The notes under the pieces were generated by a model. The model was given only the letters and a program-made list of their open reading frames with translations. It was not told where the DNA came from and ran no database searches. Of a DNA stretch of 61,194 bases, positions 35,600-48,000 are shown in pieces. A program made the position numbers and the translations under genes. Within the stretch, counting starts at the first letter, position 1. Each line of letters begins with the position of its first letter. The DNA comes from Paraglomus occultum (lineage: Eukaryota > Glomeromycota > Glomeromycetes > Paraglomerales > Paraglomeraceae), in NCBI GenBank assembly GCA_910592205.1, contig CAJVPJ010000039.1:1-61194 (forward strand), read 5' to 3'.

Positions 35600-36400
35600 G
35601 AAGGCCATTGCTGCATCTACAGTAAGAAATTTTTGCCTTCAAAGAACAACCCCGCGGGAAAAGACCATCGAGGAAAATCCAACGTTGGATCAACAAAGAA
35701 AAGGAAATGCAGGTGTGGGAAAATGAAAATGAATTTGAAGAGATGGATGATAGTGATTACATTATTAGTAATGGCAATAATAATATTTAGATTCGCACCA
35801 GAGTGACCAAAGAATAGGCTATACTCATAAATGGCTTTGGGTCCGAGTATTTTCCTCCCATGCAGTCTGGTTTTGTTGCAGCATGCCCCATATTTGTTTA
35901 ATAATGGCAGTCTTTCACCATTGTTCTCAATAATAAGCTCACAATGTGTTCTCATGGAGTTTATCAAGTTAATCGCCCATTCTCAATTGGGATTAAGTCT
36001 GGCGATTCTGACTGTTGGGAAATTTCCCAAGATTTCTGCTGGGGACCTGAACTCAATTGAGATGTACAGCATGAGCATTCATTACACATTAATAGACCTT
36101 TTCGATACCAACGCAGTGAACATTCTCGTCGCCCGAATAAATTACAGTCAAATATGTGAATCATCCAATTCGTAGGCATACGCCCTCTAAACGTGAAGGG
36201 TTCACACCCCATTGCAGGTCGTTATAGGTTAGAGAAAATCGACATCATTCATAGGGAAAAACCTGGCATCCAGTTCCAATGTCAGTCTCAACATCCGTAT
36301 TAAAAACTTTGGAAAATAGTCAAACCGTTGGCATGACAGAGCACATTACGGTCGCGTGAAAATATCAACATAGTTCGACTCCCCATAATTAGAATTCGGG
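35600..36400 (-). mobile_element. Degenerate Tc1/mariner-like transposase remnant
   Basis: On the minus strand the frame ending at 35964 contains GCEPFTFRGRM and, further on, ESPDLIPIEN. The latter corresponds to the A-Q-S-P-D-L-N-P-I-E-H/N signature around the last catalytic residue region of Tc1/mariner DDE transposases. The frame breaks right after it and resumes one base off (WAINLINSMRTHCEL...). No terminal inverted repeats could be assigned. It is a dead copy. Confidence 0.45.
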
Positions 36401-36737
36401 ATATTCTTAGCAAAGACATTGCATGTTCGTGCTCAGTTACTATTACTATTTACTGTTTACTATTACTGGCTCGCTTACAAATTAACGAAATGCTAATAAC
36501 TACCCTACGATCACCTAACATACCCAGAACATTTAGAATTATAAACAAGTCTTTATTGACCAAGAAAGTGAGGGTATAGTAGAAAAGATTTTCAAAGATG
36601 AGGGAAAACCATCGTACCATCCATAAACTGATGCTTACTCATGGCAACAAATATCAATATTAGCAATGTTCAAATCTGTAATATGTGTACGTCTCGAATG
36701 TATTAATTAGATTCAATGTGGCAGAGATCATTTCATG

Positions 36738-37900
36738 TCACTGTTCGTTTGTTTGCGTTAACCTAAATTTGGCAATAGCAGCATTAACCTTGGCTTTTAC
36801 ACGTTTCTGTAGAGCAGGTCGATATCCAGCGGCAAACAGAACTTCAAGCCATACAAACAAAGGAGCGAGAAGCAATGCTAGATTGCAATCAGATAATCCA
36901 ATATTAGCCATAAAGCGATATATGATCATTAAGTACGATATATAAAAAAGACCAAAGCATTTTGTGACAATAAAGTAACTAATACCATCATTTATTACCT
37001 TGAGCGATATTATCCTTCAAAGCGGGGCTTCTCTTCTCCCAAAATCCGTGACCAATGAACTGACTGATCCAACTTCCAACGTGAACGATTCCAGCAAGAT
37101 AGTTATGACCCGGATACGTCTTCATAAACTCGGTTGCATTATATGCCATTGCGAGGATAAAAGGAGCATATAATAACTGAGATAGTGTGTGTAAAAAAGT
37201 TTATGGGAAGAGTTGTAAGAAAACGGATTGGCTGAAAAAGTGAGACAAATGGTTGGACTGGAGCACACTTGATGAGAGATACGGGAATAATAAACACTAT
37301 TATATACGGGATTGTTGAAAATACCACATTCCCGACCTGATTAATTAGCGCTTCTCTCTTGCTTTACACTTATCAGCCCTCAAACCATTCGTCACTTCGA
37401 GTGACACTGTTGTAACGAAAATCTCTCTCACACTCCTTCTCACTCAGATCAAGAACTCCACTCACCCCGGCGATAGGTTCCAACAGTAGGTAGTAGCACA
37501 CATAAAATAAGGCGGCAAAAAAAGCAAGGTTTGGTTCGAATGGCGTCTTGCTCCACAAGGACTCTTCATCATCTCCAACCAATGGTCCCGTATTAGATGC
37601 CCATACAAACGCACTCCACAAAATTAACGGAACGCAGACTTTGTAAGTCCAAGATTTGATAACATGCATCCCAGAAGGGTATCGTGTTGGAAGTCGAACC
37701 GTTGTTGAGCGAAAAGGTCCATGGATTTGATATAATATGATGGTATAAAATTCGTATCAACGTTTGTGTGTATTTGTTCAAAGTGTCAATGAATTGTATG
37801 AAAATGCAATTGTCATACCAATATGAACAATGACGTTAATCTTGTTGTTATGATATTGTCCATAGAAAGTGAGTTGTTCTTCGAGGTTAAACAGACCCAT
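36738..37900 (-). CDS. MPO1: Mpo1-like (DUF962) ER membrane protein
   Basis: Exons 37900-37819, 37638-37466, 37176-36999 and 36877-36738 give 190 aa. Yeast Mpo1 (YGL010w) is an ER Fe2+-dependent dioxygenase that shortens 2-hydroxy fatty acids in phytosphingosine breakdown. Family hallmarks are MGLFNLEEQLTFYGQYHNNK at the N-terminus, VIVHI before a membrane helix, EPIAGLLYAPFILAMAY, HNYLAGIVHVGSWISQFIGHG with conserved histidines, and LLLAPLFVWLEVLFAAGYRP. Four or more hydrophobic segments fit an integral ER protein. Introns interrupt the conserved blocks but restore frame exactly. The enzyme role is transferred from yeast. Confidence 0.92.
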
Positions 37901-39436
37901 GGTTGTTCTCTCGCCACGCTAGAACGTTTTAAAGGTGGTATTGATCGGGACTAATGAAGGGACTTGAAAAAGAGCGTATGTGGAATATAGAGCGAAAGAA
38001 AGGGAGGAAGGGATGGTTACAGTGGTATTAGTTAGCAGTTGACAACAAAAAGGTCGAATGATTGGCTCGGATGCCATCAACCTACCGAAGATTAAAACGA
38101 TTGTAATAACTTCACCATGGTACGGTTACGTAACTCCAATGCAACGTTAGACAAGCGGGATCTTCCCAAATCGTGTAACGACGTGATTACTGGAATGTCC
38201 CGTGTTTATTGTAATATTAAGTTGCCATGATTATTGTAACCATGCCATGGTAAACGTGGTAACCGTGGTAACTGAGGAAAACAACCTTTTATGGGCTACA
38301 CATTGTGGGACTATCGCTATGCCCTGTCTTTAAGCCATGACAAATAATATGTATTTCTGTATTTTCCGTCAACATATACGGGCTCGTAAAAATTGAGGTT
38401 GGATTTACCAATCGTATTGTTGTAGATGCGTTAAAAGGGTAATAATAAGTATGTACTGTTATTACTGTATAACAATAACGTTCAAGTGTTGAAAGGCATC
38501 GTTCTATGCAGTAGGTATGCATACGACAATGTCACAACGCAGTCTCAGGGGGTCCAGCATTCTCGAGTCATGAGTGTTGACAGCAATCAATGCAACCCCA
38601 AACCTCGTCTGAATATTCTTCCCTCAGCGTCCATGTTTGTTATAATAAATGTAGTGCAGAAACTCGCGGGTTAACATAGTCGTAGTATATGGATAACCGT
38701 GTTTTTTTACTACAGGTAAAATATTAACTTGCGAATTCTTTTTGGGGTATAATAATTTTAAAATTTAAGACTATGTCCTTGGTTTGCTCAGACCTGTAAT
38801 TGTAGCTGTAAACTTTGCTTGGTTTTTGCAGCGTGCAGCATACGCTATTGAAGCAACATTTTGCCTGTTTTTTATTGCGCAAGAATGTATTGTGTACATT
38901 TCAAAGCAGGCGTGGGTGCCAGAGATTGTACATACCAGCTAGCCTCGATCGAGATAACAATAACAATAACAATAACAATAACAATAACAATAACAATAAT
39001 TCGTAACACATCGTAATTACTTATTGCAGAATATCAGAGTAATAGATTTCCCTCATTGATAATAATGTCAATCCGCCAGCTTTTCAATAGTACGCTCGAT
39101 TCTCGTGCTTTCTTCACCAAATATAATTTCTAGTCGGATTAATACTTACCGGCCGGTACATGGTCACTGTCGTTGGGGAATTTCTCTTTCCTTATTCGAC
39201 CGTTAACTTGTGATTCTGCATGTCCTTGTGTGACGTATAATAATAAGTGGCATGCCCCTTAGACCCCGACGCGACAACATTGCGAGTCCACTGGACCTGC
39301 TTTATACTCTTGTGCGGAAGTTGGCCGAATCCCACTTCTCAACGATCGCTAGCCTGGTCGTCACGAACTCCTAGTGCTAAAACTTTCAACTGCAACTATC
39401 AAGCAATTCCCAATACCTCTTTTTTTTTTATTCAAA
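37901..39436. other. Spacer with short palindromic and simple repeats
   Basis: No gene seen. Around 38110-38275 there are several ccatggta/taccatgg-type palindromes and ggtaac units (gccatggtaaacgtggtaac). The microsatellite near 38954 is listed separately. Confidence 0.4.
38954..38998 (+). repeat. (AACAAT)n microsatellite
   Basis: About seven perfect hexamer copies of aataac/aacaat. On the plus strand they produce an accidental poly-Asn frame. Confidence 0.95.
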
Positions 39437-40590
39437 AAGAAAATATCCAAGCAGTCCTACGACGCTTTTGCTCACCCAACATCCCTGATGACTCCCTCTC
39501 GCCACCACAGCACAGACTCCTACGTTCCATCCAATCAACAGCAATCGCAATACTTTGGAATGCCTTCACATCAAGGGCTTTCGGACACAACCCGTTCCCC
39601 CAATCACTGACCAACTGTTAGGACGCCTTCTTTCACTCCGTACAGTAGACATGCAGATAGACCCATGGGTCTACCCAAACAAAATACAATCCCTTATAAC
39701 TGCTGCTCTAGAGTATCAATATAATGAAGCTAGAGATAACAATAAGCTGATAAATGCTCGACATGAACTCAGTTTGTCAACATTAATGAGGATATTGAGC
39801 ATCTGTACTTCTTGCAAGCGTGTCAGTTCGACTTTATCTGTATTGCTGAGTATCAGATTCTCATTGTGTGTGTACTTCTTTCCTGCAAATGCGTCAGTCC
39901 TCTTGAGCTAGCACTTATATCGCAGCGCGCAAAAACTCAGTTTGTCAACGTTTGTAAATAATTTACCCTAACACATATGTAAATAGATAAAAACAGCTTA
40001 ACTGGGCTTTAGCGAGCACCTTGCTGTGAATAAAAGTTCCTCGCGATCTACGACGCTTTTGCTAACCTGGCCTCTATGAGCACCCAATCCGAGAAGTAAG
40101 AACTTTTTACAGACAACACTGATTGGGGATTAGTGAGCTTTATCACGTTTCTCTGTCAGTAGAAATGCGCACCGTACATTACGTTCGAAGCATGGCTATT
40201 GTGGCAGAAGTTGAACGGTGCCACAAACTTGATAGAAACTGCAAGCGCTGCGAAAAGAGGGCATCTCACGAGACAGCAAATACCCACGACACTTTCGCTT
40301 CGGTCTCTGACTACCATGAACACCCATCCTCAAATATGAATACCAACCAATGATACCCATGCAGCTCTACGACCCATCCGCCTCGGTCTACGAATCCCAA
40401 CTCTCAGCGGATGTTAAACTGACCACTATGAACACCCAATCCCCTAATATGAATACCAACCAGCGATACCCAACCAGCTCTACGACATTTTCGCTCCATC
40501 CGCCTCAGTCTACGAATTCCGAGGAAGAAATCCTTACGGCATCGAAGCTAAAGAGAATGCCAGAAGATCTATTATTATGGTTCAGGACAA
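39437..40590 (+). pseudogene. Decayed low-complexity coding repeats (YDAFA / NMNTNQ type)
   Basis: Several short plus-strand frames carry related, disordered, S/T/Q/Y-rich peptides: KQSYDAFAHPTSLMTPS near 39450, IYDAFANLASMSTQSEK near 40045, HDTFASVSDYHEHPSSNMNT near 40290, and LYDPSASVYES and MNTQSPNMNTNQRYPTSS near 40370-40480. At DNA level two units starting near 40311 and 40422 repeat with a spacing of about 112 bp. Stops and frame changes separate the pieces, so this reads as a decayed repetitive exon or gene. The product is unknown. Confidence 0.45.
39991..40048 (+). repeat. Dispersed repeat, inverted partner at 49991-50049
   Basis: The block aaacagcttaactgggcttt, continuing through agcgagcacc and ending in ttcctcgcgat, recurs as a near-perfect reverse complement at 49991-50049. 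The two copies are 10 kb apart in opposite orientation. They are probably the end of a small mobile element. Confidence 0.75.
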
Positions 40591-41081
40591 ACACCTAAAA
40601 AATAAAAAACTCTATGGATCAAAGCTCAAAAACAATACGAGATTTTTTGTGGGCTGGTGATGGTATGATTGAAGCTATTAAGATGACAACCAGAATGATT
40701 CACACTCCTAGAAAGCTAAAAATATTAAAGTACAAAAAATGTTTGCTATTAATATTCACTTATGTCATTATATTTGTGGGAGCTTGAGGTCTGCCGAAAT
40801 AAAAAAAGCAGTCAGTTGTGATTAAAAGATGGTGAAATAAACAATGTGACAAATTGCAGTCTGAACAAAAATCGACATTGATATATAGCCCATCGCTGAT
40901 TTTGCTATTGCGATGCTACGGATAATTCCTTTCGACTAATATGTTGAACAATTGCTGCCTTTTAGACTTGTCGTTTGTATATTCTATTTTCATCACATGA
41001 CCATAGACGCTGAGGATGTAACAATACCATTACTTGTGTGACATCGAGACAGTAACTCTTTGCAATTGTTTGTTCAAAACA

Positions 41082-43653
41082 ATGTCGTCAAACTCAGAGA
41101 TTGAAGACATTAGTATTCTGGAATGTTCAGCAATAAACGATCTGATCAGATCCACCTCACATCTCAGATCCCATAGTCTTAAATGGATTCCTCACTCGGA
41201 AATTACCAACATAGAGACAGTTCAAATTGAAAGCGACAAGACTGTCCGCTACGCCATGCACAAACGACATGGTGATGTAATGTTGTTATTATTAGGTAGC
41301 CATGAAAAATGCACACCAGAATCTGTGGATGAGTTTGCGAGAATTCACTCACTTCCAACACACGAGCACGCTAATCTACCCAACGTTAATCATTTCAAAA
41401 GATATTCTAAATGGTTTTCTTATCGCAATCGAATGATTTGTGGATTTACCAAATATGAAGATAATTATTATATGATGGCCAAGAGACGCTTTCATCATTA
41501 TTATTCTCTCTGTGGATTCTGTTCCGCATGCGGTATACTCAGATGTAGCTCTGTGTGGTGTATTTGCGGGCATAAAGAATTATCTGATGGCTGGTCCAGC
41601 AACAACAAGAAACTTGACAAGTTTATCAAGAACTCGCAAGCACAAACTGTCTCGGCAAATGAAGCGTATATGGAATGGATTCCATTCGATCGTATCAAAG
41701 TTCAAAGATATAGTGCTTATTTAACCGATCTACCCGCTCATTGTACGATAAGATTGATTCCACTTGAAATAACGGAAGAGACTGAGGATTCATATTATGA
41801 CAAGGTAAAGAATTCAGAATATATTATTCTGCTAATTTAATTTGTTGACCATTAACAAAATGTATTCGCCACTAGTTATGCAAAGACCATCCAGATATAT
41901 GTACAACAAACGTTTGGATTACTATTGGATTTACATATAATGCAAAGGAACAGAAATATTATCTAATTAAATTCACAAACGAGATCGGGTTATGTCTGGC
42001 GTGTACGGAACGATTTACAGACAAAATAAACGCATTCTGTTGGAATTGTAAAGCACCAAGACCTCTTGACTGGACTACCGGAAACGATTCTCTCGATTCG
42101 CTTATAATGCAGTCATGGAATAATACGAAAGACGAAGCTGATAGCTACATACAATGGATAGAATATTCTCAACTGAGAGACGTGCAAAAGACGACTTTAC
42201 TATACCATGGATGTACACATGTAGCGGACTGGTTAGAACCGAGAACTAACAAAGTGATAACAGTAATGATGAAAAAGATTAGTGATGGGCAGAACGCTAG
42301 GTCGTTTGACTTTTATCAGGTAAAGTGTTTATACATAAAACGATCTTATTTGCTATCATCTGAATGTTGAGCGTTTTTTTGAACGTTGTATCTTTTATTT
42401 TAAAGTTGACTAAGGACTATCCAGAAATAATAACCCCAGATAATATTTGGATTGTTGGTATAACTCAAGCGATTTCTACCGGAGACTATTTTTTGGTCTT
42501 TTACCGAGACGTACTTGAAATAGTGGAAAGATATGTCTTCATGCATCATGGTAAGAATGTCAAACTTATACCATACACGGATTTCAACGAGATCAAAGAG
42601 ATCGGATCTGGTGGTTACGGGACCGTCTATACAGCCTGGTGTGAGAGTTTGGAAGAACGCATCGTTATTAAACGCTTTAAGAATTTCGAGAGCATGCCAG
42701 AAGTATTTATTTCCGAGGTAAAGCAGTCTCTGATATAATTCGCTCTGATCAATCAATGTCATGTTCTGACCCCTGTGTCTGTTTAATTCTGGTTTAAAAA
42801 GTTCAACAATCATGCCAAGTGTTCTGGTAAATATCCCGCATTCCTTAAGATTTACGGAATCACGCAGCAGCCCGGGATAAAAGATTGCATGATTGTGATG
42901 CAATATGCCAGTGGCGGTAATCTTTTGTCATTTTTGGAACAAAATTTCAACGTGTTGACATGGAAGATGAAATTACATATTCTGCTTGCGATTTTAAATA
43001 ATTTGTATACTATCCATGACAGAGGATTGGTGCACTGTGATCTCCATGGCGGTAATATAGTTTTGAATTGCAATGCGGACGAGATAGAAGGACATATTCG
43101 TTCAGAAATTCCATTCGTTTTAATATGTGATTTTGGTCTTTCTCGATCAAAGAACTCTTCTGGGTCAAAGTCAGCTGTTAAAGGCGTTTTACCTTTTATT
43201 GCGCCCGAAGTCTTGCACGATTACAAGTTTACTCAGCAATCAGATATATATGCCATTGGCATCATTATGCACTTGATTGCTAGTGGCGAGCACCCCTTCA
43301 GAAATAGACCATTTGATGAACATTTGGCAACGGCTATCTGTAACGGGTTGCGACCAGCAATACCCGCCGCAACACCAAAAGCTTATGCAGATCTTGCTAG
43401 AAAACTTTGTGATGCTGATCCCAACAAACGTCCAACTGCATTTGAAACTTATAGAGACATATTTCGTCTTATTGAAGAGGCAGACAAGGACACGTCCGAC
43501 GATAATATATGGAATGCCGTTTACCGCAAGGACGTGGAACCATTATCACGTATTGAAAAGGAGAGCAAGTATTCTAGTAAAGTGGTGCCAGGCGAAAGCA
43601 ATAGGCTACCTAAACCGAAAAATGATGACGATGATTATTCGGGTGCGGCATGA
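41082..43653 (+). CDS. TKL-like protein kinase with serial N-lobe-like repeats
   Basis: Exons 41082-41804, 41876-42319, 42406-42717 and 42802-43653 give 776 aa. The C-terminal kinase domain is complete: Gly-rich loop GSGGYGTV (456-463), VIKRFKNF with the ATP-binding Lys near 478, catalytic loop HCDLHGGN (Asp573, Cys replacing Arg of HRD), DFGLS (603), and APE (627), then a full C-lobe ending in a Lys/Asp-rich tail. Before it lie two Cys-rich linkers (GFCSACGILRCSSVWCICG; GLCLACTERF...AFCWNCKAPRP) and repeated E/Q-W-I-x-F/Y segments that look like incomplete kinase N-lobes. The first ATG is used; the frame is open 16 codons upstream without an ATG. It is an intact paralogue of the truncated gene at 0.1-2.1 kb. 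Substrate is unknown. Confidence 0.88.
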
Positions 43654-44486
43654 AAACAATAATTACGCTTTTTCACGTTAAATTATAAAAGTAAGTATTA
43701 ATTCTATTTTCCATTTGTGTTTTCAAGAGTCTAGTTTTACAACTCCAGTTGGACTTGTGACTTCTGGTATACATTTTATTTTGAGCATGAATCTCGAGAC
43801 GAACAGTGTGATTAATTTCTTGCATTCCTCTCCCAGATTCAAAGCAAATCGATCTCGCACAGATGACTCTGTTTGATACACGTCTGATCAATGGGGATGG
43901 ATATAGGAATATATCTTCTTTTTTTTTGTGCGGATACAGTAATCTTCTAGGAAGGAAAGACGGAATTGAGTCATAAACAGTGTCGTTTATAGTCTTATTG
44001 GACGGAATTGACGTCTATTACCACAAAGAGTAAGGTTTAATGGTCCCTAATCAGTCCGCACGGGGCGTTGTTTAAAATTTCAATAGGAGTTTTTTGATCT
44101 TTTTACTAGCTAATATTAATCAGTTTGCGATAAACCCGTAATAAAGTTATTACCATTTAAGGAGGAGTTTGTGGTAAAAGTTTACGGAATTATGCACTTT
44201 AATATCCCTTATATGTCAGATCGCGGGCGGGACATTCTCTATGGCGTGGAACCATAAACGGAAAGGTCATTTGCAACGTGGTTTCCTAAATTGTTACGAT
44301 CGACAACACTAAATATTTCATGTCCTGACATACCATACTGCGGGGTAAATCAACAAAAAAAAGTCTATTTGTAGAGTTCTCTGAACGTCACCAAAGGAAA
44401 ACTTCAACTATTCTGGCAATAGTCGACATCTCTTATTAAAACTCTCTCTCTGCCAATCCCTTCTTTGTTGACATAAACTTTATAAA
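43654..44486. other. Spacer between kinase and RPB6 genes
   Basis: No gene seen. It contains the probable 3'-UTR of the kinase and the CT-rich leader of RPB6 just before 44487. Confidence 0.4.
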
Positions 44487-45402
44487 ATGTCGGAATACGA
44501 CGACTACGATGGCCAGGAGGATACGTAAGTACTTTCATAGGATCAGACAAGCTGTCTTGTAGATCTCGTCTGGTGATTTGACTAATCTAATACCCTCGTA
44601 CTGTCGCTACGTTCAAACTGCTCCTCTGTAAAGATTCGAAAACGACTACACCATGGTAAAGGCTTTCTGTTCTGTTGTGATCTCGTTCGCACTGTTTTTT
44701 ATTGTTGCCGACGCTGTATAGCTGCCATGATCTCACATGCTTTTCGCGGACACGCAACCTTTCTCGAGCGCAGGACGATTACCATGGCGATGAAGATGAA
44801 GATGACATTGATTTACATCAGCATGACTACGATGCAGAAGGGCCAGGTGATGCAGCGGTAGCCGGGACAGCTGATGGAAATATGGTGGTGCTTCCTAATG
44901 GAGTCGATGGAGGAGTGCAGATGGATGTAGAAGATGGTATCGGAAAGGCCAAAGAGAGAGTAACAACGCCATATATGACCAAATACGAGCGAGCGAGGAT
45001 ACTTGGCACACGCGCATTACAGATCAGGTGAGTCGTTCGTTTACGTATCGCCCAATCTCAATGGTGCTTTGTTCTCATATATTTCTTAAACTTTTATTCA
45101 TTTTTCTTTATTACTTTTGCTCGCTCCTCTTCAGTATGAGCGCTCCCATATTGGTTGACCATGGTAAAGAGACGGATCCGCTCGCAATAGCACGGTTAGA
45201 ATTAAAAGCAAAGATGATACCTCTTATGATTCGTCGATTCTTACCGGATGGTAGTTATGAGGATTGGCACGTGAGAGAGTTGAAGATTCCTGAAGAACAG
45301 GAGCAAACTAGAATGGAAATTTACAAAGAGGAATTGTATAAGGAGGGTGTTAGTACATATGAACCAAAGGATGAACGTGGAAATCCATTGCCTATCATAT
45401 AA
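44487..45402 (+). CDS. RPB6: RNA polymerase I/II/III common subunit Rpb6
   Basis: Exons 44487-44524, 44634-44655 (22 nt), 44774-45027 and 45135-45402 give 193 aa. Rpb6 (ABC23) is shared by all three nuclear RNA polymerases and is needed for their assembly. The conserved core is unmistakable: [20 protein letters not shown], then [28 protein letters not shown] and the C-terminal [11 protein letters not shown]. As in yeast and animals the N-terminus is acidic ([13 protein letters not shown]...DEDEDDID), here extended with an Ala/Gly/Val-rich linker. The C-terminal tail beyond [10 protein letters not shown] is longer than in yeast. The tiny second exon is required to keep frame. Confidence 0.96.
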
Positions 45403-46591
45403 TAATTAAAATCTGCTTCAGACTATGAGCCAAATCATGCGAGTCTTATTTGAAACAGCCATCCTAGATGTTTCGGAACAAGCTATGAATGAATTACTAT
45501 CGGCACATGTCCTCTAGTATTAACATTTTCGTTCACCTGTTACCTGTAACTCTCATTACCATTATTATAATGCAATCGAAAAGAATTGTAATGACCAAAT
45601 TATAAATACACAATGGCTCTCGATAAGTTGAAGTCATTTAGCCGTCTGCGCCTTCATTGTAACAAAAAAATCTTTGTTATATACTAGTCATGCGAAACGT
45701 ATTGTTTAGCTGTCTCTTTTTGAAAAAGATCCAAGGTATCTTGTCGCATCGAATTAATTGAACGTAAAAAGAATATTTCTTTATACTTAACACTGTTTAT
45801 ATTCTTCAACTTATTCCGCAAATTGCTTCAACTCTTGTGACAATAGAAGCCATCCGATTCGCCATATCAATATATCTCTTGATCAGTGAGTTTATAATGC
45901 TTGAAAAGTAATGTTTCCCAGTAATCTTGGCTGAATATTTGTGTTTTCCAATAACATACTGTCTGTTGATTAACATATTCCAAGGCTTTACTATTACAAT
46001 CAAGTTAATAGCCTCATTTGTATAATTATCAATCCACTTAGACACAAGCAATTTTAGATAATGCATTTTCAACTTGTGGATCAGCGGGCGAATAAATCAT
46101 GTGTGTTGTAATGTTGTCTTCTCCTAACAATTTGTTGGATGCGATGCTGATTTTCATAATAAAGTTTTCTATTATAATCAATTAGTAACCAAATAGACTG
46201 CTCTGACAAATTTTCGTGAGGCAGATTTTCTATGATTTACTTACAATGATTGGACAAGCGCTTGAAGGTATATTCGATTTCCTTTCCAAGAATAGCCTGT
46301 ACTGACGTGCAGTATTTTCCTGAATTGTTTAGAATGATTACTCTATATGCGTAAGACAATACGATCAGATTATTGCACAAACATCCTTTATGAAACAATA
46401 AACTAAATTGGATGACTCATGACTTTTAGATTCAAACAAAATAGATAAAGAAAGAACTTACTGACGAGTTGCAAGCTTGTAAAATAGCTTTTCTGATTTT
46501 GGAGTTCAATTATCTATGCTGGCAAACGGACCCCATATTTAGAAGCAAATGTAGACTTTTGTACTGAGTTCATTTTAATTAACGCTTACAG
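45403..46591. other. Gene-poor spacer
   Basis: No complete gene. The minus frame at 45806-46072 (88 codons) has balanced composition, and a second frame to its right on the same strand (NKLLGEDNITTHMIYSPAD) ends one step before it, so it could be a frameshifted relic. No family is recognised. Confidence 0.3.
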
Positions 46592-46818
46592 CTAGACGAA
46601 CATTGCACAGATTTGGTTTGCTGGACGACGTTCTATTTACCGATGATCGAAATTACTGATAAAGAACAAAGGCTACAATTAAGGCCTGAAATCGACAAAT
46701 TGATTCAAAAAGACTGTTAACTTTGCGTTTTTAACTTTCAGATCAACATCAAGCCCACGGTGCTGTACTGGAAGAATTCAACAAAGCACTCAAATTATTG
46801 ATTTCGTTTATACCTTAG
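46592..46818 (+). pseudogene. Possible relic 3' exons of an unidentified gene
   Basis: After an acceptor-like cgcttacag, 43 codons are open (LDEHCTDLVCWTTFYLPMIE...), ending in TAA. Only 26 bases later a second open stretch (QHQAHGAVLEEFNKALKLL...) follows a ctttcag and ends in TAG. The intervening gttaac...ttcag would be a very short intron of 26 nt, or else the gene is disrupted. No upstream exon or family is recognised. Confidence 0.25.
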
Positions 46819-46999
46819 TGACACATTGGGAGAAACTGTATATGGCCTTTTTAATGTTCTAAAACGCGCTCTAGTAAATTACGTCGATTTTGGGTTCGAA
46901 TAAGAGAAAGTTATTTTTCATAAAATTATAAACTTGATATAGAAAAACATGTGCCTTTCAAGTAAAACATTCGAGAAATTTCTATAATACTCCATCATA

Positions 47000-47405
47000 T
47001 ACGTGGCTTATCGGTAGTACAGTAGTAAGTAATTCCACTAGTCGCCTACTGACGTGACCACCCGTGAAAATTACGACACCCAGCTATCATAGAGATAAAA
47101 ATAATACACGTGGCTATTGATAAACCATTGGTCGCTACCTCCTAACTGCCCCGTAAAAATTACGACATTAAGTTATCACAAAGATCAGTTTAATTAAATT
47201 ATACGCGTGACTTATCAATAAAAAAATTTTCACTGACTGGTCTCTACCTGTAAAATATAACTTTTATGACTTAAAAAAGCTTTTACGTAGTACTATGCGT
47301 ACTCCAGAACGTTAGATTTTGTTATTAACTATCATGGAGATAAATTACACGCGCGGATTATTATCTTATTGATTGCTGCCTCCTGACCGCCCGTGGGAGT
47401 AATGA
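47000..47405. repeat. Degenerate tandem array, about 100-120 bp units
   Basis: Four diverged units share the order: acacgtggctta/acgcgtgactta, atcaataaa/attgataaa, ttggtcgctacctcctgac, cgcccgtgaaaattacgaca, ttatcata-gagataa. They begin near 47000, 47105, 47200 and 47345. No coding potential. Confidence 0.7.
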
Positions 47406-48000
47406 AAAACTTTTCACCACTGTACTACACTGATATTGATACCCATTCATGCTTTTCGCGCCCCTTGCTGCGTATGACATCATTTATACTTATAGGGTAT
47501 ATGAGTCATGATTTGCCATCAACACGCGTCTGTTAACATATATATACTCCCCCCTCTCCTTCTCCCCCATCAAAGCGCAAATACAAAGTCTAATAATATA
47601 CAATAACAATTATCTATCGGCACACATACACGCACGAAACAAGTTCTCGGAACAAGAACTCTTGACACCAAACAACGACAACACAGTTTATCGACTGCTC
47701 GCTAACGAAAGACTTATACTCATATTAACTCAGACCTATCGCCGTCCGACAACCACTTCCTTTCAAAAACAAACGTTATTTGCCAAGTTAAACTACAACG
47801 AACAAGCCTTTTTCGCACCCTATATTACGCACGGCAAGGTGCTACAACTCACGGGCAAGTCATCTAACGATACGCGCAGTTTATCTAATAAAGTCCAAAT
47901 ACACGCCGACCATATACGCCCAGACCGCGATAACCGTATTATGAAGAAAACAAGGCATGTGGATGGTTTGGCATGTTTCGTTTGAGTGGGGCCGGGGTGT
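47406..48000 (+). other. Promoter-like block with non-ATG open frame
   Basis: At about 47540 there is a TATA-like catatatatactcc, then a CT-rich stretch and a frame open from about 47575 to TGA at 47983. It lacks an ATG before the last third but has protein-like composition (YRLLANERLILILTQTYRRP...FAKLNYNEQAFFAPYITHGK). It could be an exon with an upstream start, a retroelement remnant or chance. Confidence 0.25.

Noticed and set aside
38200-38280. ccatgg/ggtaac palindromes as a possible origin or regulatory site
   Set aside because: Short, imperfect and without defined boundaries; recorded only as spacer content.
38815-39006. 63-codon frame ending in poly-Asn
   Set aside because: The Asn run is the (AACAAT)n microsatellite, and the rest has no coding signal.
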